Of a stretch of DNA of 64,000 nt, positions 24,742 to 33,540 are shown in pieces (positions within the stretch are counted from its first letter, which is position 1; each line of letters opens with the position of its first letter). The stretch is from Palsa-459 sp963841965 (GTDB lineage Bacteria > Actinomycetota > Acidimicrobiia > Acidimicrobiales > RAAP-2), in the NCBI GenBank assembly GCA_963841965.1, contig CAWJES010000015.1:1-64000 (forward strand), given 5' to 3'. Both the position numbers and the translations under genes were made by a program. The notes below the pieces were generated by a model, which did no database searches, was not told where the DNA came from, and saw only the letters and a program-made list of their open reading frames with translations.

Positions 24742-25973
24742 CCCACCTGCTCGCAACCGGCGACCCGATCTACGCGAACGGCGTCGGCTGGATCGCCATC
24801 GTTGTGACCGTGGTCAAGATCCTGGTCGCGTTCGCCCTGCTGCTCATCTCGGTCATGCTGCTCATCTGGTTCGAGCGCAAGGTGATCTCAGACATGCAGA
24901 GCCGGATCGGACCGGAGCGGTGGGGACCCTTCGGCATCCTCCAGACGCTCGCCGACGGCATAAAGGCCTTCTTCAAAGAGGACCTGGTCCCGGCCAACGC
25001 GAACAGGTTCGTCTTCAAGCTCGCGCCCTACCTGGTGCTCATCCCGGCGCTCGTCACGTTCTGCATCATCCCCGTCGGCGGCGAGGTGACGATCCACGGG
25101 TACTCCACCTACCTGCAGGTCGCGGACCCTCAGATCGGCATCCTGCTGCTGCTCGCAATGTCAGGCATCAGCGTCTACGGGGTGATCCTGGCCGGCTGGG
25201 GGTCTGGATCCAAGTACCCGCTCATGAGCTCCGTACGCGCCAGCGCGCAGATGGTCTCCTACGAGGCCGCACTCGGCCTTTCCACGGCGACCGTCGTGCT
25301 CGTCGCGGGCACCCTCTCGACGGACGGGATCGTCGCCGCCCAGGGCGGCGGGTTCTGGCACTGGAACGTCATCCGCCTCGGTGTCGTGCCCTTCCTCATC
25401 TTCCTGATTGCGATCACGGCCGAGATGAACCGCCCGCCGTTCGACACGGTCGAGGCTGAGTCCGAGCTCGTCGGCGGCTTCAACACCGAGTACTCGTCGA
25501 TCCGGTTCGCGCTGTTCTACCTGGCTGAGTTCATGAACGTCATCGTGATGTCGGCGATCATGGTGACCCTCTTCTTCGGCGGGCCGAGCGGCTGGATCCC
25601 GAACGTCCCGCACCTCCAATGGCTCTTCCCGATCCTCTGGTTCCTCGGCAAGGTCCTCGTGTTCTGCTTCTGCTACGTCTGGTTCCGAGCCGCGCTCCCG
25701 CGGTTCCGGTACGACCAGCTGATGTCCCTCGGATGGAAGCGCCTTATCCCCATCGCCCTCGCATGGCTGTTGCTCATCGCTGCGTTCCTGGTCAACGTGT
25801 GGTGGGGACTCGGCACCGCCGGTGTGATCCTGATCGCGTCGCTCCTGCTCTCGAGGGCCTTCGAGCTCGGCGACGCGCGGGAGCTCGGCGATGACACGAT
25901 CCTCGATCCCGTCGGCGAGCGCCCCGTGCCGCCGACCATCCTGCGTCGGCTGACCGATGAGGAAGGCGCCTGA
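24738..25973 (+). CDS. nuoH: NADH-quinone oxidoreductase subunit H
   Basis: 411 residues with about eight or nine membrane helices, the subunit lining the quinone tunnel. Signatures are WFERKVISDMQSRIGPERWG, EDLVPANANRFVFKLAPYL, AEMNRPPFDTVEAESELVGG and the late FRYDQLMSLGWKRLIP. The C-terminal 40 residues are a soluble tail. Stop overlaps nuoI start by one base. Confidence 0.96.
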   Translation: MTHLLATGDPIYANGVGWIAIVVTVVKILVAFALLLISVMLLIWFERKVISDMQSRIGPERWGPFGILQTLADGIKAFFKEDLVPANANRFVFKLAPYLVLIPALVTFCIIPVGGEVTIHGYSTYLQVADPQIGILLLLAMSGISVYGVILAGWGSGSKYPLMSSVRASAQMVSYEAALGLSTATVVLVAGTLSTDGIVAAQGGGFWHWNVIRLGVVPFLIFLIAITAEMNRPPFDTVEAESELVGGFNTEYSSIRFALFYLAEFMNVIVMSAIMVTLFFGGPSGWIPNVPHLQWLFPILWFLGKVLVFCFCYVWFRAALPRFRYDQLMSLGWKRLIPIALAWLLLIAAFLVNVWWGLGTAGVILIASLLLSRAFELGDARELGDDTILDPVGERPVPPTILRRLTDEEGA

Positions 25974-26716
25974 TGGCCGCCGACGACGCCACGAGCGACT
26001 TCAGCTTCTTCAAGGGGTTCTCCCTGACGCTGCGCCACATCGGCCGAAAGCGGGTGACGAGGCGCTACCCGGCGGAGAAGCGTCCGAAGCAGCCGCGCCA
26101 GCACGGCCGCCACGTTCTCAACCGGTATGAGGACGGCATGGAGAAGTGCATCGGCTGCGAGCTGTGCGCCGGCGTCTGCCCCGCCGACTGCATCTACGTG
26201 CGAGGCCTCGACAACCCGCCGGACCACCCGGTGTCACCCGGCGAGCGGTACGGGTACATCTACGAGATCAACTACCTGCGCTGCATCCACTGCGACTTGT
26301 GCGTGGAGGCATGCCCCACCGAGGCGATCACGGAGTCCAAGCTGTTCGAGTTCTCATTCAAGAACCGCGCGGATGCGATCTACACGAAGCGAGAGCTGCT
26401 CGTGGACGACGACGGGCATCCGCAGCGCCTCCCGTGGGAGGACTGGCGCGAAGGCGACGACTTGCACACGTCGGGCTGGATGCGCGCGACGTCCCCGTCC
26501 GGCGCCGCGGACTTCGAGGGCGTCGAGCAATGGTCGGGCGAGCTCGGCTATGGCGTCCGCCCCGCCGAGGGCGGTCAGTCCGCCAACCGTGATGACGCGG
26601 CGACCGGGACCAGGGCCGTGCGCGACGTGCTGTCCGAGCACCTGCTCGCCGAGGACCAGCCACCGAGGACGTTCAAGCCCCCCCGCGCGTTCAGGTCGCG
26701 GAAGGCGAAGAAGTGA
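25973..26716 (+). CDS. nuoI: NADH-quinone oxidoreductase subunit I
   Basis: 247 residues; carries two 4Fe-4S clusters (N6a, N6b) with the motifs CIGCELCAGVCPADCI and CIHCDLCVEACPTEAI. The N-terminal amphipathic region FFKGFSLTLRHIG lies along the membrane. The C-terminus is about 60 residues longer than in E. coli and low in complexity. Stop overlaps the nuoJ GTG. Confidence 0.96.
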   Translation: MAADDATSDFSFFKGFSLTLRHIGRKRVTRRYPAEKRPKQPRQHGRHVLNRYEDGMEKCIGCELCAGVCPADCIYVRGLDNPPDHPVSPGERYGYIYEINYLRCIHCDLCVEACPTEAITESKLFEFSFKNRADAIYTKRELLVDDDGHPQRLPWEDWREGDDLHTSGWMRATSPSGAADFEGVEQWSGELGYGVRPAEGGQSANRDDAATGTRAVRDVLSEHLLAEDQPPRTFKPPRAFRSRKAKK

Positions 26717-27414
26717 CCGGGATGCTGGCGACGACAAGGACGATCCCCGACGTCCTCGTGTTCATCGCGTCCGCGCTGATCATCCTCTCGGGCGCCGTCG
26801 GCGTGGTGATCTGCAAGAATCCCGTCCACTCGGCCCTGAGCCTCATCGGAACGCTCCTGGGCGTCGCGCTTGCGTTCGTGGAGCAGCAGGCGCACTTCCT
26901 GGCCGCCGCCCAGATCATCGTGTACGCGGGCGCGATCGTCATCCTCTTCCTGTTCGTGATCATGTTCCTCGGGGTCGACCGGGAGGAGAAGATCTCCGTC
27001 GAGCCGCTCGTCGGCCACCGCCCGCTCGCGATCACTGCCGTCGGCGTCATCGTCGGCGGCCTGATCGCGCTCATCGCCGCCGGTGGCTGGTATTCCGGTG
27101 CCCATTCGGTCGCGGGCCCGAACGACCCGTCCAACGATGTCGGCGCGCTCGGCAAGGCGGTGTTCACGACCTATCTGTTTGCCTTCGAGGCCACCGCGCT
27201 CCTCCTCATCATCGCCGTCGTCGGCGCGGTGCTTCTCGCTCGACGCCAGCCGGAGGGACGCTCACGCGAGTCCGCCGCGAGCCCCGGGCCAGACCTCGAT
27301 CCCGCGCAGGACGCCGTCGACGCCGCCCCGATTGCGTCGGATGCGGATCAGACCGACGAGAGACTTGGCGATGAGCTCGGCCAGGACCAGGACCATGAGG
27401 AAGTGGCGCCGTGA
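26713..27414 (+). CDS. nuoJ: NADH-quinone oxidoreductase subunit J
   Basis: 233 residues, five membrane helices in the first ~180 residues, including the typical QIIVYAGAIVILFLFVIMFL with its pi-bulge helix. The last 55 residues form an acidic soluble tail. GTG start overlaps nuoI; the stop overlaps the nuoK GTG. Confidence 0.94.
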   Translation: MTGMLATTRTIPDVLVFIASALIILSGAVGVVICKNPVHSALSLIGTLLGVALAFVEQQAHFLAAAQIIVYAGAIVILFLFVIMFLGVDREEKISVEPLVGHRPLAITAVGVIVGGLIALIAAGGWYSGAHSVAGPNDPSNDVGALGKAVFTTYLFAFEATALLLIIAVVGAVLLARRQPEGRSRESAASPGPDLDPAQDAVDAAPIASDADQTDERLGDELGQDQDHEEVAP

Positions 27415-27716
27415 CGATCCCCGCCGCCTGGTACCTCGTGCTGTCGGTGCTGTTGTTCGGCATCGGCGCGACGGGCTTCCTCATCCGTCGCAATGTGCTC
27501 GTGATGTTCATGTGCATCGAGCTCATGCTGAACTCGGCGAACCTCGCCTTCGTGACGTTCTCGAGGGTCCTCGACGATGTGGGCGGTCAGGCCACCGTGT
27601 TCTTCGTCCTCGTCGTCGCGGCAGCCGAAGTCACCGTCGGGCTCGGCATCGTGGTGTCAATCTTCCGGCGACGCAACAGCGCGATCGTCGACGACGTCCA
27701 CGAGATGAAGGGCTGA
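27411..27716 (+). CDS. nuoK: NADH-quinone oxidoreductase subunit K
   Basis: 101 residues, three membrane helices; the buried glutamates needed for proton pumping are visible in MFMCIELMLNSANL and VAAAEVTVGLGIVV. Starts at GTG overlapping nuoJ. It is followed after one base by nuoL. Confidence 0.96.
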   Translation: MTIPAAWYLVLSVLLFGIGATGFLIRRNVLVMFMCIELMLNSANLAFVTFSRVLDDVGGQATVFFVLVVAAAEVTVGLGIVVSIFRRRNSAIVDDVHEMKG

Positions 27717-27717
27717 G

Positions 27718-29586
27718 ATGGTCTACGCAGCTGTCTGGATGCCGATCGCAGCGCTCGCGGGCTTCCTCGTGCTCCTCACCTTCGGACGGCGCATCGGCGA
27801 GCCGATCGCCGGCTGGATCGGGACCATCGCGATCACCGCGGCCTTTGTCGTCTCGATCGTCGCGTGGATCGGACTCCTGCACCAGTCCGACCGCGAGGTC
27901 ACCCAAAACCTCTTCAACTGGATCCCGATCGGTGGGGTGCAGGTCAAGGCGGCGCTGCTGATCGACCCGCTGTCGGTCACGATGTGCCTGTTCGTCACGG
28001 GTGTCTCCGCCCTCATCCACCTGTATTCGATCGGGTACATGCACAAGGAGCGGGACTTCACGAAGTTCTACGTGTATCTCAACCTCTTTGTCTTCTCCAT
28101 GCTCGTGCTCGTGCTCGCCAACAATCTGCTGCTCACCTTCGTCGGATGGGAGGGCGTGGGCGTCTGCTCCTACTGGCTGGTGTCGTTCTACTTCGAGAAG
28201 GACAGCGCGGCCTCTGCCGGCAAGAAGGCGTTCATCTACAACCGGATCGGCGACGTAGGGATGCTGATCGCGATCTTCATCTTCGTCACGCACCTCCACA
28301 CGCTCGACTACCTGCAGATCAACTCGGTTGCGGGCGCACACCTCTCGAGCACGGACCTCACGATCGCGGTGCTTGCGCTCCTGCTCGCAGCGACGGGAAA
28401 GTCCGCGCAGATCCCGCTGTTCAACTGGCTGCCCGACGCCATGGAGGGTCCGACCCCGGTGTCCGCGCTCATCCACGCCGCGACGATGGTGACGGCTGGC
28501 GTGTACCTGCTGTGCCGCATGAACCACGTCCTGGCGTTCAGCGGGTCGGGCAGGGCGACCATCGCCGTGATCGGCGGCGTGACGGCGTTCGTCGCCGCCA
28601 CCATCGCGACCTCCCAGAGCGACATCAAGAAGGTGCTGGCCTTCTCGACGGTCTCCCAGATCGGCTACATGGTGCTGGCCGTCGGTTCGGGTGCCTACAT
28701 CGCGGCGATCTTCCTCATGGTCTGCCACGCCTTCTACAAGGGCCTGCTCTTCCTGGGTGCGGGCTCGGTCATCCACGGGCTCCACGGCGAGCAGGAGCTC
28801 GATCGCATGGGCGGCCTTCGCAAGCTGATGGCATGGACCTACGCCACCTTCCTCGTCGCGTGGCTCACGATCTCGGGAGTGCCGCCGTTCTCAGCCTTCT
28901 TCTCCAAGGGCGACGTCCTGAAGGGCGCCTACGAGTACTCGAAGCCGCTCTGGGCCCTCGGCGTCGTGACCGCGTTGCTGACCGCGTACTACATGAGCCG
29001 ACTCTTCTACCTCGCCTTCACCGGCGACCCCCGCTTCCTCGAGGCCACGGCCGATGGCAGGCCCGCGCTCCACGAGCCGCACGAGTCCCCGTGGGTCATG
29101 CGGATTCCCCTGCTCGTGCTCGCCGTCTTCGCGGCTGCCGGCGGCCTGCTCGGCACCCCGCTCACGAACTTCCTCACGCCCGTCTTCGCCGGGAACCTCC
29201 CGATCCCGCTCTCGCATGGCACCCAGATCGCCCTCGAGGTGCTCGACGCGGTGATCGCGGTCGGCGGCATCGCGATCGCATGGGTCCTCTGGCGCGGTCG
29301 TTCGGAGCGGCCGTCGCTGACGCCGAGGTTCCTCTTCCGCGTCTGGTACTGGGACGACGCCTACGACGCCGTGATCGGCAGGCCGGGGACGGAGCTCGCG
29401 AACTTCTCCGCAGAGACCATCGATCCCAAGGTGATCGATGGCGCCGTGATGGGGATCGCGACCCTGGTTCGCAGGACGTCGCTGCAGGCTCGGAAGCTGC
29501 AGAGCGGCTACGTGCGCAGCTACGCGCTGCTGATGACCGTTGGTGTCGTCCTGTTCATCGCCTACCTCCTGGCGAGGACCTTCTGA
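27718..29586 (+). CDS. nuoL: NADH-quinone oxidoreductase subunit L
   Basis: 622 residues, the distal antiporter-like subunit. Conserved segments include FVGWEGVGVCSYWLVSFYF, LPDAMEGPTPVSALIHAATM and SDIKKVLAFSTVSQIGYM, and the C-terminal lateral helix region is present (residues ~520-560 then a terminal helix). Length is normal. The nuoM GTG begins 2 bases after the stop. Confidence 0.96.
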   Translation: MVYAAVWMPIAALAGFLVLLTFGRRIGEPIAGWIGTIAITAAFVVSIVAWIGLLHQSDREVTQNLFNWIPIGGVQVKAALLIDPLSVTMCLFVTGVSALIHLYSIGYMHKERDFTKFYVYLNLFVFSMLVLVLANNLLLTFVGWEGVGVCSYWLVSFYFEKDSAASAGKKAFIYNRIGDVGMLIAIFIFVTHLHTLDYLQINSVAGAHLSSTDLTIAVLALLLAATGKSAQIPLFNWLPDAMEGPTPVSALIHAATMVTAGVYLLCRMNHVLAFSGSGRATIAVIGGVTAFVAATIATSQSDIKKVLAFSTVSQIGYMVLAVGSGAYIAAIFLMVCHAFYKGLLFLGAGSVIHGLHGEQELDRMGGLRKLMAWTYATFLVAWLTISGVPPFSAFFSKGDVLKGAYEYSKPLWALGVVTALLTAYYMSRLFYLAFTGDPRFLEATADGRPALHEPHESPWVMRIPLLVLAVFAAAGGLLGTPLTNFLTPVFAGNLPIPLSHGTQIALEVLDAVIAVGGIAIAWVLWRGRSERPSLTPRFLFRVWYWDDAYDAVIGRPGTELANFSAETIDPKVIDGAVMGIATLVRRTSLQARKLQSGYVRSYALLMTVGVVLFIAYLLARTF

Positions 29587-29588
29587 CC

Positions 29589-31091
29589 GTGCACTCGTCC
29601 ATCCTCCTCAACGCGCTCATCCTGTTCCCCGTGCTGGGCGCGGTCGTCCTGGCATGCCTGCCCGAGCTCGAGCAGTCCGCGGCCGTCGTCGTCGGTGCGG
29701 CGATCGCGATCGTCGAACTCGTCGGGGCGGCGTTCCTGGCCGTCGGCTACCACCCGAAGGGTGCGACCTACCAGTACGCGTCGTACAAGGTCTACGCCCG
29801 GCCGTTCGGACTCGTCTGGCACGTGGGCGTCGATGGCATCTCGGTGCTGCTGATCGTCCTCACGGCGATCATCGTGCCCCTGGCGATCATCGGCGCGACG
29901 CCGAAGATGCGCTCACGAACCGCGATCGCGTGGCTGCTGCTCTTGGAGACGGCCACGATCGGATCGTTTGCGAGCCTCGATTTGCTCCTGTTCTTCCTGT
30001 TCTTCGAGCTGACCCTCGTGCCTGCGTACTTCCTCATCGCACGCTGGGGCGACCGGCTCCGAGGTCCCGCCGCTGCGATGAAGTTCTTCGTGTACACGCT
30101 GGTCGGCTCCGCGTTCCTCCTGGTGGGGATCATCGTCCTCGCATTCATCCACCAGTCCCAGCACGGCGGGACGCTCACGTTCTCGATCATCGCGCTCGCC
30201 GACACCCACCTGAGCGGCACGGCGGGCGTCCTGCTCCTGCTCGCGTTCACGGCTGCGTTCGCAGTCAAGTCCCCGCTCTTCCCCTTCCACACCTGGTCGC
30301 CGGACGCGTACTCCGAGGCCCCCATCGCCGGTTCGGTCGTGCTGGCGGCGCTGCTTGCGAAACTCGGCACGTACGGCATCCTGCGGTTCGACATCACGCT
30401 GTTCGGCCATGCGCTGCGCACGGTCGCCCCCTGGATCATCGCGCTCTCGATCATCGGCATCCTCTACGGCGCGATCGTCGCGTGCGGGTCGCGCGACCTG
30501 AAGCGCCTGCTCGCCTACTCCTCGCTGGCCCAGGTCGGCTTCATCATCCTCGGGACGGTCTCACTCAACCGCGCGGGCGTGGACGGCGCCGTGCTCCTGA
30601 TGTTCAACCACGGCATCATCACCGCCGCCCTCTTCCTCCTCGTTGGCTTCCTGGCCGAGCGCCGCGGGACCTCGCAGATCTCCGATCTCCGCGGCCTCCA
30701 GGGACCCGCACCCGTGTTCGCGGCGCTGTTCACGGTCGCGATGCTCGCCTCGATCGGCTTGCCGGGCCTGAACGGGTTCGTGAGCGAGTTCCTGGTGCTC
30801 GTCGGCTTCTTCGGCGCCCACGGCTACTGGGCCATCATCCCGACCCTCGGGGTCGTCGTCGCGGCGATCTACCTCCTGTGGGCGTACCAGCAGGTCTTCC
30901 ACGGCGTCGCCGAGGGCGACAACGCGCGGATCACCGACCTGACGGGGCGCGAGCGCGGCGTGCTCGCCCCGCTCGTCGCGATCATGGTGCTCCTCGGCGT
31001 CTACCCGAAGATCGTGCTTGACCTGATCGGCCCGTCGGTCGTGCACCTGCTGGCCCACGCGCATGTGGCTGTCGTGGTGGTGGGACGATGA
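29589..31091 (+). CDS. nuoM: NADH-quinone oxidoreductase subunit M
   Basis: 500 residues, about 14 membrane helices, one of three antiporter-like proton channels. The key motifs FFELTLVPAYFLI (glutamate), TWSPDAYSEAPIAGSV and DLKRLLAYSSLAQVGF with the pumping lysine are visible. GTG 29589 is chosen; upstream codons in this frame are inside nuoL. Stop overlaps the nuoN ATG. Confidence 0.95.
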   Translation: MHSSILLNALILFPVLGAVVLACLPELEQSAAVVVGAAIAIVELVGAAFLAVGYHPKGATYQYASYKVYARPFGLVWHVGVDGISVLLIVLTAIIVPLAIIGATPKMRSRTAIAWLLLLETATIGSFASLDLLLFFLFFELTLVPAYFLIARWGDRLRGPAAAMKFFVYTLVGSAFLLVGIIVLAFIHQSQHGGTLTFSIIALADTHLSGTAGVLLLLAFTAAFAVKSPLFPFHTWSPDAYSEAPIAGSVVLAALLAKLGTYGILRFDITLFGHALRTVAPWIIALSIIGILYGAIVACGSRDLKRLLAYSSLAQVGFIILGTVSLNRAGVDGAVLLMFNHGIITAALFLLVGFLAERRGTSQISDLRGLQGPAPVFAALFTVAMLASIGLPGLNGFVSEFLVLVGFFGAHGYWAIIPTLGVVVAAIYLLWAYQQVFHGVAEGDNARITDLTGRERGVLAPLVAIMVLLGVYPKIVLDLIGPSVVHLLAHAHVAVVVVGR

Positions 31092-32704
31092 CGACGATCA
31101 CCATCCCGTCCATCCACTACCTGGCGATCCTGCCCATCCTCATCTTCACGGGAGCCGCTCTCGCGCTCCTGATCTCGACCGCACTGGTCCGTGGCCGCCT
31201 GCCGCGCGTGGCGGGCACCTGGGTCACAGTCGCCGCCTCGGTCGCCGCGCTCGTGGCGGTCGGCTTCCAGTGGCGAAACGTGCTCGTGGACGGTCCCTCG
31301 ACGACGATCGCCAACTCCATCGTGCTCGACGGCTTCGCTGTCGTCGCCACGGGCATCATCGCCGTCTCCATGGGCCTGACGGCCCTTGTCGCGGACGGGT
31401 GGCTCGAGGACGCCGGCTACACGGGTGTTGACCTGCACATCCTGGCGCTGTCGTCGGCGGCCGGCGCGATGATGATGGCGGCTGCGAACGACCTCGTGAT
31501 CATCTTCCTCGGTCTCGAGATCCTCTCGATCGCCCTCTACGTGCTGGCGGCGTTCGATCGGCGCTCCGAGCGATCGGGCGAGGCGGCGCTCAAGTACTTC
31601 CTCCTCGGCGGGTTCGCATCGGCGATCTTCGTCTACGGCATCGCGCTCACCTACGGGGCGACCGGCACGACGCAGCTCACCCAGATCTCCGACTTCCTCG
31701 CCCAGAACCTCCTCAAGTCGGACGGCCTGCTGCTCGCCGGAGCGGCGCTGCTGCTCGTCGGCTTCGCGTTCAAGGTCGCGGCGGTCCCGTTCCACGCCTG
31801 GTCCCCGGACGTCTACGAGGGTTCCCCCACGCCGGTGACCGGCTTCATGGCGGCCGTGGTCAAGGTCGGCGCCTTCGCGGCGGTGCTCCGCGTCTTCTCG
31901 TCGGCGCTCTTCACCCAGCAGACCGCGTGGCGGCCGATCGTCTTCGCCCTGGCCGTCCTCTCCCTCCTCGCCGGCGCGGGCCTGGCCGTCGTCCAGCGCA
32001 ACATCAAGCGGATGCTCGCGTACTCCTCGATCAGTCACGCCGGGTTCATCCTCATGGGGCTGTGGGCCGCCTCGCCCCGCGGTTCGTCGGCGTCGCTCTA
32101 CTACCTGATGGTCTATTCCCTGATGGTGATCGGGACCTTCGCGATCGTCACGGTGGTCTCCGCGAACGGACGCGAGGACATCTCCGACTACCGCGGCCTC
32201 GGCCGGCGACGACCCGCGCTCGCTGCCGCGCTCACGGTGCTGCTGCTCGCCCAGGCGGGGACGCCGTTCACCACCGGCTTCCTCGCGAAGCTGTCGGTGC
32301 TCGAGGCGACGATCCAGGCGCAGGGCCCTGCAGCCGACACCCTCGCCGTGATCGCGATGATCGCGACCGCGATCGGTGTCTACTTCTACCTGCGCGTCGT
32401 CGTGCTCTGCTACTCAGGCGAGGCGGAAGACGACGGGGATGAGCCAGCCCCGTCCGTGCCGGTCGCGCGTCTGTCAGCGGTAGGCGCGGGGATCGCGGTC
32501 GATGACGACCGCGACGGGGCCTCCGCAGACCGGAGCACCGAGCCGGCCGAAACCGACGAGGTCGGACCCGATCAGACGCTCCGGGTCCCCGTGCTCACCT
32601 CGATCGCGATCTTCCTGTGCGTGGCGCCGACGATCGTGTTCGGCGTCTGGCCCTCCCCGCTCGCGGACCTGGCCCAGCACGCCTCCATGCTCTTCCACCC
32701 GTGA
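31088..32704 (+). CDS. nuoN: NADH-quinone oxidoreductase subunit N
   Basis: 538 residues, antiporter-like subunit. Motifs: IIFLGLEILSIALYVLAAF, FHAWSPDVYEGSPTPVTGF and NIKRMLAYSSISHAGFI. Between the last two helices there is a ~70-residue charged insertion (residues about 445-505, rich in Asp and Glu) not usual in short NuoN proteins. Stop overlaps the following GTG (GTGA), so the ATP-grasp gene is part of the operon. Confidence 0.95.
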   Translation: MTTITIPSIHYLAILPILIFTGAALALLISTALVRGRLPRVAGTWVTVAASVAALVAVGFQWRNVLVDGPSTTIANSIVLDGFAVVATGIIAVSMGLTALVADGWLEDAGYTGVDLHILALSSAAGAMMMAAANDLVIIFLGLEILSIALYVLAAFDRRSERSGEAALKYFLLGGFASAIFVYGIALTYGATGTTQLTQISDFLAQNLLKSDGLLLAGAALLLVGFAFKVAAVPFHAWSPDVYEGSPTPVTGFMAAVVKVGAFAAVLRVFSSALFTQQTAWRPIVFALAVLSLLAGAGLAVVQRNIKRMLAYSSISHAGFILMGLWAASPRGSSASLYYLMVYSLMVIGTFAIVTVVSANGREDISDYRGLGRRRPALAAALTVLLLAQAGTPFTTGFLAKLSVLEATIQAQGPAADTLAVIAMIATAIGVYFYLRVVVLCYSGEAEDDGDEPAPSVPVARLSAVGAGIAVDDDRDGASADRSTEPAETDEVGPDQTLRVPVLTSIAIFLCVAPTIVFGVWPSPLADLAQHASMLFHP

Positions 32705-33540
32705 TCCGCGTCGCCCTCGCGACAGCCGAGGGCTTCGATGACCCCGACCAGCCGATCCTGATCGACGCGCTTGCCCAGCTCGGAATCACCGCCGAGGCTG
32801 CCCGCTGGCGCGATCCCGAGGTCGATTGGGATGCATTCGACGCCACCGTCGTTCGGACGACCTGGGACTACACGTCGGACCTCGCCGCCTTCCTCGCCTG
32901 GACCCGCCTCGTCCCCAGGCTCGTCAACCCGGCGTCGGTCGTCGCGTGGAACTCGGACAAGCGCTACCTCGCGGATCTCGCGGGCTCCGGTGTCCCGATC
33001 GTGCCGACGATGTTCGTCGAGCCCGGCGCCGCGGTCGAGGTCCCCGACGGGGACGTGGTCGTCAAGCCGTCCATCGGCGCGGGCTCGCGGCTGGCGGCCC
33101 GGTTCACGCAGGACCAGCGTGACGACGTGCTCGCCCACGTCGCCCGCATCGGATCCCTCGGGCTCACCGCGATGGTCCAGCCGTTCATCGCGAGCGTCGC
33201 CAGCGAGGGCGAGACGGACGTGATCGTGCTCGACGGCGATGTCAGCCACGCCGTCCGCAAGCGCGTGCAGGTCTCGGGGGGCACGATCGCCCACCCGAGC
33301 GGCGCGGAGACCTCCGCGTCCGACGTGGTCACCGCGGAGCAGCGGGCCGTCATCGCGATGGCGCTGCGCAACATCCCGGTGACCTCGCCCCCCTGCTACG
33401 CGAGGGTGGACCTCTTCCAGGGGACGGAGGGTCCCCTCGTGAACGAGGTCGAACTCATCGAGCCGTTCCTGTTCCTCTCGACATCGAGCGGAGCGCCCGA
33501 GCGCTTCGCCCGGGCGATCGCGCGCCGGGCGGGCCGCTAG
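32701..33540 (+). CDS. ATP-grasp family ligase
   Basis: 279 residues with an ATP-grasp fold: a Rossmann-like N-terminus ending at VVRTTWDY, the domain entry VVAWNSDKRYLADLAGSGVP, the ATP lysine in VVVKPSIGAGS and the metal-binding end NEVELIEPFLFL. The pattern is close to the RimK / DcsG-like glutathione-synthetase group, which joins a carboxylate to an amine or thiol. The substrate cannot be told. It is the 15th gene of the nuo operon, coupled to nuoN by GTGA, and ends by overlapping the convergent gene by 4 bases. A role in a small peptide or thiol, or in modifying a complex I part, is speculation. Confidence 0.78.
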   Translation: MIRVALATAEGFDDPDQPILIDALAQLGITAEAARWRDPEVDWDAFDATVVRTTWDYTSDLAAFLAWTRLVPRLVNPASVVAWNSDKRYLADLAGSGVPIVPTMFVEPGAAVEVPDGDVVVKPSIGAGSRLAARFTQDQRDDVLAHVARIGSLGLTAMVQPFIASVASEGETDVIVLDGDVSHAVRKRVQVSGGTIAHPSGAETSASDVVTAEQRAVIAMALRNIPVTSPPCYARVDLFQGTEGPLVNEVELIEPFLFLSTSSGAPERFARAIARRAGR

